This document shows positions 43,645 through 52,219 of a stretch of 64,000 nt of DNA, one piece after another. How positions within the stretch are numbered: position 1 is the stretch's first letter; each line of letters starts with the position of its first letter. The translations under genes and the position numbers were made by a program. Source of the DNA: Streptomyces spinoverrucosus. Its GTDB lineage: Bacteria; Actinomycetota; Actinomycetes; Streptomycetales; Streptomycetaceae. The notes under the pieces are model-generated. The model was not told where the DNA came from. It searched no databases and was given only the letters and a program-made list of their open reading frames with translations. The stretch is taken from assembly GCF_006539505.1 (NCBI RefSeq), contig NZ_BJND01000003.1, forward strand, positions 1-64,000. Reading direction: 5' to 3'.

Positions 43645-43677
43645 AAGGGGTCCGGCGGCTATGCCGCCGGACCCCTT
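43645..43677 (+). terminator. Very strong hairpin terminator
   Basis: A perfect 15-bp stem (AAGGGGTCCGGCGGC with its complement) and a TAT loop start 14 bp after the reductase stop. Confidence 0.85.
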
Positions 43678-43739
43678 GCGTGTCTTACGGACCTGTGACG
43701 TGCCGGGCGCGGATCGGCGGCGGGGCCGGTCCGCCGACC

Positions 43740-43745
43740 TAGCGT
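43740..43745 (+). promoter_or_regulatory. -10 box TAGCGT for a leaderless gene
   Basis: TAGCGT ends 6 nt before ATG 43752 and no Shine-Dalgarno is present, so translation probably begins at the transcript's 5' end. Confidence 0.5.
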
Positions 43746-43751
43746 GTGGAC

Positions 43752-44753
43752 ATGCGAGTACTGGTCACCGGCGGTGCCGGGTTCATCGGGTCCCATGTGG
43801 TCGAGGCGCTGACGGCGGGCGGGCACGAGCCCGTCGTGTACGACGTGCGCGTGGACGCCGGTTCGGACGTGCGGGACGCCGACGCCGTCCGCCACGCCCT
43901 GTCCGGCGTCGACGCCGTGTGCCACCAGGCGGCGATGGTCGGCCTGGGGACCGGCTTCACCGACGCGCCGGACTACGTCTCCGCCAACGACCTCGGCACG
44001 GCCGTCCTGCTCGCCGCGATGGCCGAGACCGGCGTACGGCGGCTGGTGCTGGCGGGGTCGATGGTGGTCTACGGCGAGGGACGGTACAGCTGCGCGCGGC
44101 ACGGCGTGGTACGGCCCGGGCCCCGGGCCGTCGCCGATCTGGCGGCGGGACGCTTCGAACCCCTTTGCCCCGCGTGCGGTGCCGAGCTGACGCCCGGTCT
44201 GGTCACCGAGGACGCCCCGGTGGATCCGCGCAACGTGTACGCGACGACCAAGCTCACCCAGGAGCATCTGGCGGCGGCCTGGGCGCGGACCACGGGCGGA
44301 TCGGCGGTGTCGCTGCGGTACCACAACGTGTACGGACCCCGGATGCCCCGCGACACGCCGTACGCCGGGGTCGCGTCCTTCTTCCGCTCGGCGCTCGCCC
44401 GCGATGAAGCCCCGCGTGTGTTCGAGGACGGTCGGCAGCGGCGGGACTTCGTGCACGTACGGGATGTGGCGGCGGCCAACGCGGCCGCGCTGGAGGCGGG
44501 TTCCGCGCCGGGCGCGCTCACGGCGTACAACACCGGCAGCGGCGAGCCGCACACGGTCGGCGAGATGGCCCGGGCGCTGGCGCACGCGTACGGCGGGCCG
44601 GAACCCGTGGTGACCGGCGAGTACCGCCTGGGGGACGTACGGCACATCACCGCCGACTCCGCACGGCTGCGCTCCGAGCTGGGCTGGAAGCCCGAGGTCG
44701 GGTTCGAGGACGGCATGCGGGAGTTCGCGCGGGCCGGGCTGCGCGAGGTGTGA
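43752..44753 (+). CDS. NDP-sugar epimerase, dTDP-L-rhamnose 4-epimerase-like SDR
   Basis: A 333-residue extended SDR. The NAD motif is VLVTGGAGFIGSHVVEAL, and the catalytic Tyr-x3-Lys is in PRNVYATTKLTQEHL. A short insertion with CPACG, plus an earlier Cys/His pair in YSCARHG, matches dTDP-L-rhamnose 4-epimerase-type enzymes that carry a small zinc-binding knuckle. The C-terminal HVRDVAAANAAALE and TVGEMARALAHAYGG are typical. It likely makes a nucleotide sugar for the glycosyltransferases that follow. ATG 43752 is probably leaderless; GTG 43746 is an alternative. Confidence 0.85.
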   Translation: MRVLVTGGAGFIGSHVVEALTAGGHEPVVYDVRVDAGSDVRDADAVRHALSGVDAVCHQAAMVGLGTGFTDAPDYVSANDLGTAVLLAAMAETGVRRLVLAGSMVVYGEGRYSCARHGVVRPGPRAVADLAAGRFEPLCPACGAELTPGLVTEDAPVDPRNVYATTKLTQEHLAAAWARTTGGSAVSLRYHNVYGPRMPRDTPYAGVASFFRSALARDEAPRVFEDGRQRRDFVHVRDVAAANAAALEAGSAPGALTAYNTGSGEPHTVGEMARALAHAYGGPEPVVTGEYRLGDVRHITADSARLRSELGWKPEVGFEDGMREFARAGLREV

Positions 44754-44828
44754 GCCGAGGGCCGCGCCCGCCCTCCGACGTCCGTGTTTCGTAAGCAACC
44801 AAAGTCCGATATGCCCGCCTTCCATTCG

Positions 44829-44834
44829 TAGGGT
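44829..44834 (+). promoter_or_regulatory. -10 box TAGGGT upstream of GT2 gene
   Basis: TAGGGT ends 7 nt before GTG 44842. The bases GGTGAAAG could also serve as a weak Shine-Dalgarno if transcription starts further upstream. Confidence 0.4.
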
Positions 44835-44841
44835 GAAAGCC

Positions 44842-45543
44842 GTGACGACCCCTCACCCCTCCCCCGCTGTCGACGTGATCCTGCCCTGCCTGAACGAGGC
44901 CGAGGCGCTGCCCTGGGTGCTGGAGCGCATCCCGGCCGGATGGCGCGCCCTCGTCGTGGACAACGGCTCCACCGACGGCTCGGCGGACCTCGCCCGCGCG
45001 CTCGGCGCGACCGTCGTCCACGAGCCGCTGCGCGGATTCGGCGCCGCGTGCCATGCGGGCCTCACCGCCGCCACCGCGGACATCGTCTGCTTCTGCGACT
45101 GCGACGCCTCGCTCGACCCGTCCCTCCTCGTCCCGTTCGTACGGGAAGTGCAGGCCGGTGAGGCGGACCTGGTACTGGGCCGGCGCCGGCCACGGGGCCG
45201 CAACGCCTGGCCCGCACACGCGCGCGTGGGCAACGCCGCGCTGGCAGTGCTGCTGCGGCGGCGCACGGGGCTGCGGCTGCACGACCTGGGTCCGCTGCGG
45301 GCCGCCCGGCGTGCGGCGCTGCTCGGTCTGCGGCTCACCGACCGGCGCAGCGGCTATCCGCTCCAGATGGTCGTGCGCGCCGCCGACGCGGGCTGGCACG
45401 TCACCGAGCACGACGTGCCGTATCTGCCCCGCACCGGCGCGTCCAAGGTCACCGGCACCTGGCGCGGCACCTGGCACGCGGTACGGGACATGCGCCGCGT
45501 CCTGGCCGAACCGCCCACCGCACTCGAAGGGAGCCGCCGATGA
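44842..45543 (+). CDS. Family 2 glycosyltransferase
   Basis: A 233-residue GT-A enzyme. VDVILPCLNEAEALPWVLER opens the nucleotide-binding domain, VVDNGSTDGSADLARALGA follows, and DCDASLDP holds the DxD metal motif. There are no membrane helices, so it resembles dolichyl-phosphate sugar synthase-type enzymes lacking the C-terminal anchor. It likely transfers a sugar to a lipid carrier or a small acceptor. It is translationally coupled (ATGA at 45540) to the TIGR04282-type gene. Confidence 0.9.
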   Translation: MTTPHPSPAVDVILPCLNEAEALPWVLERIPAGWRALVVDNGSTDGSADLARALGATVVHEPLRGFGAACHAGLTAATADIVCFCDCDASLDPSLLVPFVREVQAGEADLVLGRRRPRGRNAWPAHARVGNAALAVLLRRRTGLRLHDLGPLRAARRAALLGLRLTDRRSGYPLQMVVRAADAGWHVTEHDVPYLPRTGASKVTGTWRGTWHAVRDMRRVLAEPPTALEGSRR

Positions 45544-46157
45544 CCACCCTGCTCGTCATCGCCAAGGAGCCCCGCCCGGGGCGTGTCAAGACACGGCTGA
45601 CGCCGCCGTTCACGCCCGTCGAGGCGGCAGCGCTGGCCGAGGCGGCCCTGGTGGACACCCTGCGGACGGTGGCCGCGACACCGGCCCGCCGCCGGATCCT
45701 GGTGCTGGAGGGGCGTCCGGGACCCTGGCTGCCGCCGGGTTTCGACGTCGTACCGCAGTGCGCGGGCGGGCTGGACGAGCGGCTGGCCGCGGCATTCGCC
45801 GGGTGTGGGGGACCTGCGCTGCTGATCGGGATGGACACGCCGCAGGTGACGCCGGAGCTGCTGACGGTGGACTTCGCCGGGTGCGACGCGTACCTCGGTC
45901 CGGCCGAGGACGGGGGCTTCTGGGCGCTGGGGCTCGCCGAGCCCGCGCCGGAGTTGCTGCGGGGGGTTCCGATGTCGACGCCGGTCACCGGGGCCGTCCA
46001 GCGCGACCGGCTGGTCGCCGCCGGGCTGCGGGTGCGGGATCTGCCGCGGCTGCGGGACGTCGACACGGCCGCCGACGCCGACGCGGTGGCCGGGCTGGCA
46101 CCGCACGGCCGGTTCGCCGCGGAACTGGCACGGCTGCGGGCGGCCGCCCACCGATGA
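45540..46157 (+). CDS. TIGR04282/DUF2064-family glycosyltransferase-like protein
   Basis: A 205-residue GT-A-fold protein. It starts LLVIAKEPRPGRVKTRLTPP, the nucleotidyltransferase-like loop of the family, and has LLIGMDTPQVTPELL with DAYLGPAEDGGFWALGL. The family name refers to arsenosugar biosynthesis in cyanobacteria, but this neighbourhood has no arsenic gene, so I do not infer that function. It overlaps both neighbours (45540 and 46154), indicating an operon with the GT2 and methyltransferase genes. Confidence 0.9.
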   Translation: MTTLLVIAKEPRPGRVKTRLTPPFTPVEAAALAEAALVDTLRTVAATPARRRILVLEGRPGPWLPPGFDVVPQCAGGLDERLAAAFAGCGGPALLIGMDTPQVTPELLTVDFAGCDAYLGPAEDGGFWALGLAEPAPELLRGVPMSTPVTGAVQRDRLVAAGLRVRDLPRLRDVDTAADADAVAGLAPHGRFAAELARLRAAAHR

Positions 46158-46915
46158 GCGCCCCCCAAGAGACGCGGAGTCTGCTGCCCTGGACCGCCGA
46201 CGACCCCTATGTGCACGCCCTGCGCACCGGGCGCGGCCCGCTCTTCCTGCGCCGCAGTGACGGCTGGCTGCTCCCGCTGGACGTGGAGCGGTGGTGCGCC
46301 CGCCCGGACGAGGCCGACCTCACCGTGCTGGCCCGCTGCGAGGGCGCTGTGCTCGACGTGGGCTGCGGTCCCGGACGGCTGGTGGCCGAACTCGCCGCCC
46401 GAGGTCGTACGGCGCTCGGCATCGACGTCAGCGAGGCCGCCGTCGCGCACACCGCGCGCCTCGGCGGCCGGGCCCTGCGCCGCTCCGTCTTCCAGCCGCT
46501 GCCCCGCGAACGCCGGTGGGGCACCGCCCTGCTGATCGACGGCAACCTCGGCATCGGCGGCGACCCGCACGCCCTGCTCGACCGGCTGGCCCGGCTCCTC
46601 GCGCCGGGCGGTCTGGTGATCGCCGAGACGGTGCCCGTGGACGTCGACGAACGTGTCCAGGTCCATGTCACCGACGGGCGGGGCACGGCGGGCGCCCCGT
46701 TCCCGTGGGCCCGCCTCGGCACCCCGGCGCTGCTGCGGCACGCGCGCGTGCTGGGCCTCGCCGTGGACGGTCAGTGGTCGGTCGAAGGCCGCTGCTTCGT
46801 CGCCCTGCGCACCCGCAGCGCCAGCAGCAGCGCCGAGCCGCCGAACAGGACGGCGGTGATCAGCAGCCAGCGGGCGAGGAAACCGTCCGCCGACAGCCCG
46901 GTGGCCAGCCGGTAG
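46154..46915 (+). CDS. SAM-dependent methyltransferase
   Basis: A 253-residue methyltransferase. Motif I is VLDVGCGPGRLVAELAARG and the acidic residue is in LGIDVSEAAVAHTA; LLIDGNLGIGGDPHALL and LLAPGGLVIAETVPVDVD follow. The last 35 residues, after FVALRTRSASSS, are Ser/Pro/Arg-rich and read across the opposite-strand gene, so they may be a fortuitous extension. It overlaps the upstream stop (ATGA). It is predicted to modify the glycosylated product of this cluster. Confidence 0.88.
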   Translation: MSAPQETRSLLPWTADDPYVHALRTGRGPLFLRRSDGWLLPLDVERWCARPDEADLTVLARCEGAVLDVGCGPGRLVAELAARGRTALGIDVSEAAVAHTARLGGRALRRSVFQPLPRERRWGTALLIDGNLGIGGDPHALLDRLARLLAPGGLVIAETVPVDVDERVQVHVTDGRGTAGAPFPWARLGTPALLRHARVLGLAVDGQWSVEGRCFVALRTRSASSSAEPPNRTAVISSQRARKPSADSPVASR

Positions 46916-47244
46916 CGCTCGTCGACCCGGCCGCTGATCAGCGGGAACCACACGAGCAGCAGCAGCCCGGACAGGGCGGCCGGGACCCGGACGTACCCGA
47001 TCCACTCCCGCCGCCGCACCGCGCCCAGCGCGCCCGTCAGCGCCCGGTCGGCCGCCGCGTACAGCGGCACCAGCACCAGGTCGTGCAGCACGGCCGCACC
47101 CACGAACCAGAGCACGACCTGGAACCAGTCGCCCGCGAGCAGCCGTACGCCCGCGTACCCGGCGAGCGCGAACGAACAGCCGAGCAGCAGCAGCTGGAAC
47201 GGGCTGCCGACGACGAGGCGCGGTCGGATGAGGGTGCGGCGCAT
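46771..47244 (-). CDS. Small polytopic membrane protein, partner of the molybdoenzyme
   Basis: A 157-residue protein with about four hydrophobic segments (LLLLGCSFALAGYAGVRLL, VLWFVGAAVLHDLVLVPLY, and two later) and basic termini. I do not recognise a family. Its ATG at 47244 overlaps the molybdoenzyme stop (ATGA), so it may help assemble or anchor that enzyme. The last 145 bp are also coding on the opposite strand for the methyltransferase tail. Codon bias supports this frame. Confidence 0.75.
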   Translation of the reverse strand: MRRTLIRPRLVVGSPFQLLLLGCSFALAGYAGVRLLAGDWFQVVLWFVGAAVLHDLVLVPLYAAADRALTGALGAVRRREWIGYVRVPAALSGLLLLVWFPLISGRVDERYRLATGLSADGFLARWLLITAVLFGGSALLLALRVRRATKQRPSTDH

Positions 47245-48506
47245 CAGAGGTCTCCGAACGTCATCCGGGCCACCCACTTGGTGTTCAGCACGCCCGGCGC
47301 GGCGGGCACGATGATCCGGGCGGGGTAGCCGTGGTCGAGGGTCAGCGGCTCGCCGTTGACATCGAGGGCGAGCAGGGAGCGCGGGTCGGCCACCTGGTTG
47401 GCGCGCAGCGCGGCCCGGCGGAAGGCGCCGCGCCGTTGCAGGGACTCCACCAGGACGTCGGCCGGGTCGTCGTACCCGACGAGGGCGGCGAGGTCCCGCA
47501 GTCGGACGCCGCGCCACCACTGGTCGGACGTCGACCAGCCCTCCACGCAGGCGATCGGCAGCGCGGCACTGTGCAGCGGCAGTCGCAGCAGGTCCTCGCG
47601 GCTCAGCCGGACGTCGCCCGTCCGCCCGGTGACGACCAGCTGCCAGGTGTCGCCAGTGGTCTCCCGGGTGTCGATCCCGGCGTAGGCGGCCGTCTTGTTG
47701 ATCTGGAAGCCGCCGGGACCACTGCCGGGTTCCGGTCCCCCGTGCGGCGTGAGGAGGGCGGTCTGGCGCAGCGGCCCGTCGAAGTTGCGGCCCACGGACG
47801 TCGCGAACAGCAGCAGGGAGGCGCCTCCGACCAGCCCGAACGCGCCCCGCCGGGACACGGTGGGCTCGGCGGGCCGCGGAGTCACCAGATCGCTGTCCTC
47901 CGGTTTCTCCGCATTCTCCGGTTTCTCCGCTTTCTCCGCGCGGAGTCGGCGCAGATTGCGCAGCGCCGTCGGCAGCTTCAGGGCGACGTGTGCGACGAAC
48001 GCGGCGAAGAAGACCCAGGCGCCGTAGAAGTGCAGCGTGTAGAAGGAGCCCGGGAAGACGTAGTCCAGCTGGACGTTGAGCACACCGGTCGTGAACTGGA
48101 ACAGGGCGCCCCCGACCAGCAGGAGCAGCGAGATCCGCTCCAGGGCGTGCGCCAGCGATCGGGCCGGTGGCAGCGTGAACAGCCTGGGCACGACCGACCA
48201 CAGCTTGGCCAGCAGAACGGGGATGAGCGTGATCCCGAGGGTGACGTGGACGCCCTGGTTGAGCCGGTACAGCCAGTACGGGTTCGTCGGCCAGGAGAAC
48301 AGGTAGAAACCGAGGATCCCCTTGTCCGGAGTCTGGTCGTTCACCGGCGACAGATTCGGGTTGTAGGCGGCGTACGACAGCAGTCCGGTCACGAACAACA
48401 CCGTGATGCCCACCAGCAGGACGATCCCGAGCACAGCGGTGAAGCGGGGGCCGCGCAAGGGGCTGCGCCAGAAGCCGGGCGAGGAGGGAAGCCGTAGGTC
48501 TCGCAT
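47244..48506 (-). CDS. Membrane molybdopterin oxidoreductase with cytochrome b-like domain, Sec/Tat dual-type
   Basis: A 420-residue fusion. Residues about 20-190 hold four helices of a b-type cytochrome (histidine in LNQGVHVTLGITLIPVLLAK, and HFYGAWVFFAAFVAHVAL). A charged linker contains EKAEKPENAEKPED. An internal twin-arginine SRRGAFGLVGGASLLLF forms the fifth helix, followed by an extracytoplasmic sulfite-oxidase-fold MoCo domain (catalytic cysteine in IACVEGWSTSDQWW). Actinobacterial proteins of this layout are reported to be inserted by Sec and then Tat. It probably exchanges electrons with the quinone pool; the substrate is unknown. Confidence 0.9.
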   Translation of the reverse strand: MRDLRLPSSPGFWRSPLRGPRFTAVLGIVLLVGITVLFVTGLLSYAAYNPNLSPVNDQTPDKGILGFYLFSWPTNPYWLYRLNQGVHVTLGITLIPVLLAKLWSVVPRLFTLPPARSLAHALERISLLLLVGGALFQFTTGVLNVQLDYVFPGSFYTLHFYGAWVFFAAFVAHVALKLPTALRNLRRLRAEKAEKPENAEKPEDSDLVTPRPAEPTVSRRGAFGLVGGASLLLFATSVGRNFDGPLRQTALLTPHGGPEPGSGPGGFQINKTAAYAGIDTRETTGDTWQLVVTGRTGDVRLSREDLLRLPLHSAALPIACVEGWSTSDQWWRGVRLRDLAALVGYDDPADVLVESLQRRGAFRRAALRANQVADPRSLLALDVNGEPLTLDHGYPARIIVPAAPGVLNTKWVARMTFGDL

Positions 48507-48607
48507 GTCCCGACGGTAGGCCGGAACCGGGCGGAAAGGGGCCGCGCAACCGATGACGAAACGCTGACGTCAGGGCGCCGGACCTGCTGACCGGGCCGGT
48601 GGCGGCC

Positions 48608-48613
48608 TAGCGT
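48608..48613 (+). promoter_or_regulatory. -10 box TAGCGT for a leaderless gene
   Basis: TAGCGT ends 7 nt before GTG 48621, which lacks a Shine-Dalgarno. A weak -35 (CTGACC) lies about 15 nt upstream. Confidence 0.5.
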
Positions 48614-48620
48614 CCAGCGT

Positions 48621-49961
48621 GTGATCCGCTCCTCTCATCTCCGTGACCTGGCCGCCGCCCTGGCCGCCGTGCTGCTGTTCGTGGCGGCGGTGCTGGTCGG
48701 CCGCCACATCCAGAACACCGACGGCACGCTGTTTCTCAACTGGCCCCCTTTGTTCGCGTCCTGGGGCCCGCACGTGGGGCCCGGTACCCCGGCCGCCGTG
48801 GTGGTGGCGGGCGCGGTGGTCGTGTACGGGCCCGCGCTCGCCGCCCGGCTGTCGTGGCGTGCGCTGCTCGCCGTGTCCTGCGGCGCCGCGATGGCCTGGA
48901 CGTGGTCCCTCGCCCTCATCGACGGCTGGCACCGGGGCATCGCCGCGCGGCTGACCACGCGGTACGAGTACCTCCAGGTCATCGACCGCTTCCACGACAT
49001 CCCGGCGGCCCTGCGCGACTTCACCGAGCACATCCTGATCCAGGGCCCCGAATACCACTGGCCCGCGCACGTCGCCGGTCACCCGCCCGGGGCCACGCTC
49101 ACCTTCGTCTGGCTCGACCGGATCGGGCTGGGCGGCGGTGCCTGGGCGGGCGTCTGGTGCATCACCGTGGGGGCCACGGCGGTGGTGGCCGTGCTGGTGA
49201 CGGTCCGGGCGCTGGCCGCGGAGGGGCTCGCGCGGCGGGCGGCGCCGTTCCTGGTGCTGGCGCCGGGTGCGGTGTGGATGGGGACGTCGGCCGACGGGTA
49301 CTTCACGGCGGTCGCCGCCTGGGCCGTGGCGCTGTTCGCGCTCGCGGTGACGGGGCGACGGCCACGGGCGGCGGCGTTCGGGGCGGGACTGCTCTACGGG
49401 CTGACCTGTTATCTGTCGTACGGGCTGACGCTGATCGGGGTCATCGGGCTGGGCGTGCTGGTCCTCGGGCGCAACCGGCGAGCGGTGCTGTTGCCGCTGG
49501 TGGCCGGGGTGATCGTGGTGCCGTTGGCGTTAGCCCTCGCCGGGTTCAACTACTGGGAGGCGTACCACCTGCTGGTGGAGCGCTACAACCAAGGCGCCGG
49601 TGGTGTCCGGCCCTACTGGTACTGGGTGTGGGCGAATCCGGCGTGCACGGTGCTGGTGGTGGGGTTGGCGACGGTGGCGGGGCTGGTGCGCGCGGGTGGG
49701 GTACTGCGGCGGCAGCGCAAACAGGACGGCTTCCTGAGCACGCCCGAGCCCCGTCTCGCCGTACTGCTCCTCGCCGCGCTCCTCGCCATCCTCGTCGCCG
49801 ATCTGTCGGGGATGAGCAAGGCGGAGACGGAACGGATCTGGCTGCCGTTCGCCATCTGGCTGCTGGCCGCCGGTGCCTTCCTGCCCCGTCCCCGCGCCTG
49901 GCTCGCGGCACAGGCCGTGGTCGCGCTGCTCGTCAACCACCTGTTGTGGACGGGCTGGTGA
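48621..49961 (+). CDS. Polytopic membrane protein, GT-C-like glycosyltransferase candidate
   Basis: A 446-residue protein with about eleven hydrophobic helices and a large first extracytoplasmic loop containing EYLQVIDRFHDIPAALRDF and HWPAHVAGHPPGATLTF. The topology, loop histidines and acidic residues near helix ends are typical of GT-C lipid-linked-sugar transferases, but no textbook motif lets me name a subfamily. Adjacent NDP-sugar epimerase and GT2 genes support a glycosylation role. GTG 48621 is likely leaderless. Confidence 0.75.
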   Translation: MIRSSHLRDLAAALAAVLLFVAAVLVGRHIQNTDGTLFLNWPPLFASWGPHVGPGTPAAVVVAGAVVVYGPALAARLSWRALLAVSCGAAMAWTWSLALIDGWHRGIAARLTTRYEYLQVIDRFHDIPAALRDFTEHILIQGPEYHWPAHVAGHPPGATLTFVWLDRIGLGGGAWAGVWCITVGATAVVAVLVTVRALAAEGLARRAAPFLVLAPGAVWMGTSADGYFTAVAAWAVALFALAVTGRRPRAAAFGAGLLYGLTCYLSYGLTLIGVIGLGVLVLGRNRRAVLLPLVAGVIVVPLALALAGFNYWEAYHLLVERYNQGAGGVRPYWYWVWANPACTVLVVGLATVAGLVRAGGVLRRQRKQDGFLSTPEPRLAVLLLAALLAILVADLSGMSKAETERIWLPFAIWLLAAGAFLPRPRAWLAAQAVVALLVNHLLWTGW

Positions 49962-49978
49962 GCGGCGGATCCATAGAT

Positions 49979-50773
49979 CTAGGGCAGGATCGAGTCCACG
50001 TATCCCCCGTCGACCCGCACGGCCGCGCCCGTCGTGGCGGACGCCAGCGCTGAGCTCAGGTACACGACGAGGTGGGCGATCTCTTCAGGCTCGATCAGGC
50101 GCTGGAGCAGTGACTGCGGGCGGTAGCTGCGCATGAAGACGCGCTGGGCCTCGTCCCAGGGCAGGTCGCGGTCGACCAGCTGGTACACGAAGTCCTCGAC
50201 GCCCTCGGTGTGGGTGGGGCCGGCGATGACGGAGTTCACGGTGACGCCGCTGCCCGCCGCCTCCTTCGCGAAGCCTCGGCTCACCGCGAGCAGCGCGGTC
50301 TTCGACATGCCGTAGTGGATCATCTCGGCCGGGATGACGACGGCGGAGTCGCTCGCGATGTTCAGCACCCGGCCCCACCCCTGGTCGATCATCCGGGGGA
50401 GGTACGAGCGGATGAGCCGGACTCCCGACAGGACGTTGATCTCGAAGTAGCGGCGCCACTCGTCGTCGCTGATGTCGAGGGCGGGGGTGGGGCCGAAGAT
50501 GCCGAGGTTGTTGACCAGGATGTCGACGTCGGGCATGGCGTCCACGGCACGGGCGGCGCCCTCCTCGGTGCCCAGGTCGGCGGCGACGGGCACGAACAGG
50601 CCGTCCGGCACCTCGGTCCGGAGTTTCTCGACACTCCTTTCGAGGCGTTCGGCGTCCCGTCCGTTGACGCCCACACGGGCGCCCGCCCGGGCCAGGCCCA
50701 CCGCGATCGCCGCTCCGATGCCCTGGGAGGAGCCTGTCACCAGCGCGGTTCGCCCGCCGAGGTTGACGTTCAC
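49979..50773 (-). CDS. Short-chain dehydrogenase/reductase
   Basis: A 264-residue classical SDR. The cofactor motif is ALVTGSSQGIGAAIAVGLA with NGRD after beta-2, favouring NADP; VNNLGIF is the NNAG-like motif. The catalytic Ser-Tyr-Lys is in VLNIASDSAV and IHYGMSKTALLAV. Such enzymes reduce or oxidise hydroxy or keto substrates; the substrate is unknown. GTG 50773 has AAGGGG 8 nt upstream. It is divergent from the gene at 50956. Confidence 0.92.
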   Translation of the reverse strand: MNVNLGGRTALVTGSSQGIGAAIAVGLARAGARVGVNGRDAERLERSVEKLRTEVPDGLFVPVAADLGTEEGAARAVDAMPDVDILVNNLGIFGPTPALDISDDEWRRYFEINVLSGVRLIRSYLPRMIDQGWGRVLNIASDSAVVIPAEMIHYGMSKTALLAVSRGFAKEAAGSGVTVNSVIAGPTHTEGVEDFVYQLVDRDLPWDEAQRVFMRSYRPQSLLQRLIEPEEIAHLVVYLSSALASATTGAAVRVDGGYVDSILP

Positions 50774-50955
50774 AGGGGTCACCCCTTTTCCGGTTTCCGC
50801 CGTAGAGTCAGCCGATGTCCTCCTGCCCACCATCGCCGACCTCGCACGTGACCGCAGGCGGACCGCCTCCTCGCCGGGTGCCCCCCGGATGATCCCGGAC
50901 CGTCCGCGGCGACGATACTGGCAGCAGCACGTCGCCCCCGTTCACAGATGGACTC

Positions 50956-52059
50956 ATGCCGACCTCCACCTCCGTCCGCCCCATGACTCCCCCCACGGTG
51001 TGGCTGGCTCGCGGCCGCCATGTCGGGCCCGCCGCGGAAGACGTACTCCGACGGCATGTGCAGCAGCTCAAGGACAGCGTGGTGCTCCGCGACTGGCTGG
51101 AGCTGCCCGAGGCCGAGGACGCGCAGGAGCGGGTCTTCGAGGCGCGCTGGGAGACCGGCGAAGGGGTGACCGTGCGGGCCAGGCTGTCACTGGCGCACGA
51201 CGGGGAGTGGGTACTGGCGGCGGAGGCGGCGGCCGCGTGGGATCCGCGGTGGCCGTCGCCCGCGACCATGTTCTGGCCGGACGATCCCGACGCGCCCTGG
51301 GACCACGAGGTGGAGACGGGCGCGGAGCTGCGGTTCCGGGACGTCAACCCGCTTCCGTCGGACGACAAGGAGCTGCGGCGCGTCCTCAAGGGCGCCGCGC
51401 GCAGCGGGTGGTCCGTCCACGTGGTCGTCCACGAGGCCATGACGCCCGACGCGCGCGGCCGCCTGCCGCTGGCCCGGCTGCTGCCGCCGGGGCTGCGGCA
51501 CCGGGTGGTGGAGCACCGGGCCGCCCCGCACCAGCTGCGGGCCGTGAACTGGGCGCTGCGGGACTCGGGGGTGCAGGTGCCGCGCGGTGGTGCCGTGGTG
51601 CTGCCCGGCGCACCGGCGCCGGAGGGGTACGACGGTGACGCCTTCGCCGTCCGCAGTGTCTTCCTGGACGGCTCGGAACCGGCCGAGCTGATCGAGACGC
51701 TGAGCCGGTTCGCCGCCTCGACGCGGCCGCTGCCCGACGGGGCCGAGGAGGTGCTGACCGCGCTGCGGGATGACTGGCATCTGCTGACCCTGGAGGAGGA
51801 GCTGACGCGCGAGCGGGCGCTGGTGAAGATGTACGCCGAGGCGCTGGAGGCCATGACCAGGTCCCGGGACCTGTACCGGGAGGCCGCCGAACGCGCCCAC
51901 GAGGCCCTGACCGCCTACCGCGAGTCGGCCGCCGCCCTCCCCGAGCCGCCGCCCACCCGCGAACAGCCCCAGGACACGCCCACCGCGTCCCCGCTCCAGC
52001 AGCTGACCCGCACCCTGGAACGCCTCAAGGTCGGCAAGGGCCGCCGCCCGACGGATTAG
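50956..52059 (+). CDS. Conserved Streptomyces hypothetical protein with C-terminal coiled coil
   Basis: A 367-residue soluble protein. Residues 1-230 contain tryptophan-rich beta segments (WDPRWPSPATMFWPDDPDAP and DKELRRVLKGAARSGWSVHV). The C-terminal third (LTLEEELTRERALVKMYAEA and following) is a heptad-rich coiled coil with a proline-rich tail. I recognise no named domain. ATG 50956 lacks a good ribosome-binding site, and ATG 50983 is possible; GATACT around 50912 could be the -10. The function is unknown. Confidence 0.75.
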   Translation: MPTSTSVRPMTPPTVWLARGRHVGPAAEDVLRRHVQQLKDSVVLRDWLELPEAEDAQERVFEARWETGEGVTVRARLSLAHDGEWVLAAEAAAAWDPRWPSPATMFWPDDPDAPWDHEVETGAELRFRDVNPLPSDDKELRRVLKGAARSGWSVHVVVHEAMTPDARGRLPLARLLPPGLRHRVVEHRAAPHQLRAVNWALRDSGVQVPRGGAVVLPGAPAPEGYDGDAFAVRSVFLDGSEPAELIETLSRFAASTRPLPDGAEEVLTALRDDWHLLTLEEELTRERALVKMYAEALEAMTRSRDLYREAAERAHEALTAYRESAAALPEPPPTREQPQDTPTASPLQQLTRTLERLKVGKGRRPTD

Positions 52060-52178
52060 CCCCGCTCCACGCGTTCACGGGCGTCAACCCAGGCACACCC
52101 GTACCTGGTCAGGATGTGCCGAGGGGCACAAACGCCGCAACAGAGGCAATACCGGAGCCATATCAGGGAATCCAAGAA

Positions 52179-52201
52179 GTGCACGCGCGTAGCGCGTGCA
52201 C
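52179..52201. promoter_or_regulatory. Perfect 10-bp stem-loop before a translation start
   Basis: GTGCACGCGC-GTA-GCGCGTGCAC is a perfect palindrome with a 3-nt loop. It includes the candidate GTG start at 52196 and ends 8 nt before the GAGGAGG ribosome-binding site, so it may be a translational hairpin or a protein-binding site. Confidence 0.55.
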
Positions 52202-52219
52202 CGGACCGAGGAGGGCCCG

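Noticed and set aside
45540..46157. Arsenosugar biosynthesis cluster
   Set aside because: Only the family name suggests this; no arsM, arsenic regulator or radical-SAM gene is nearby.
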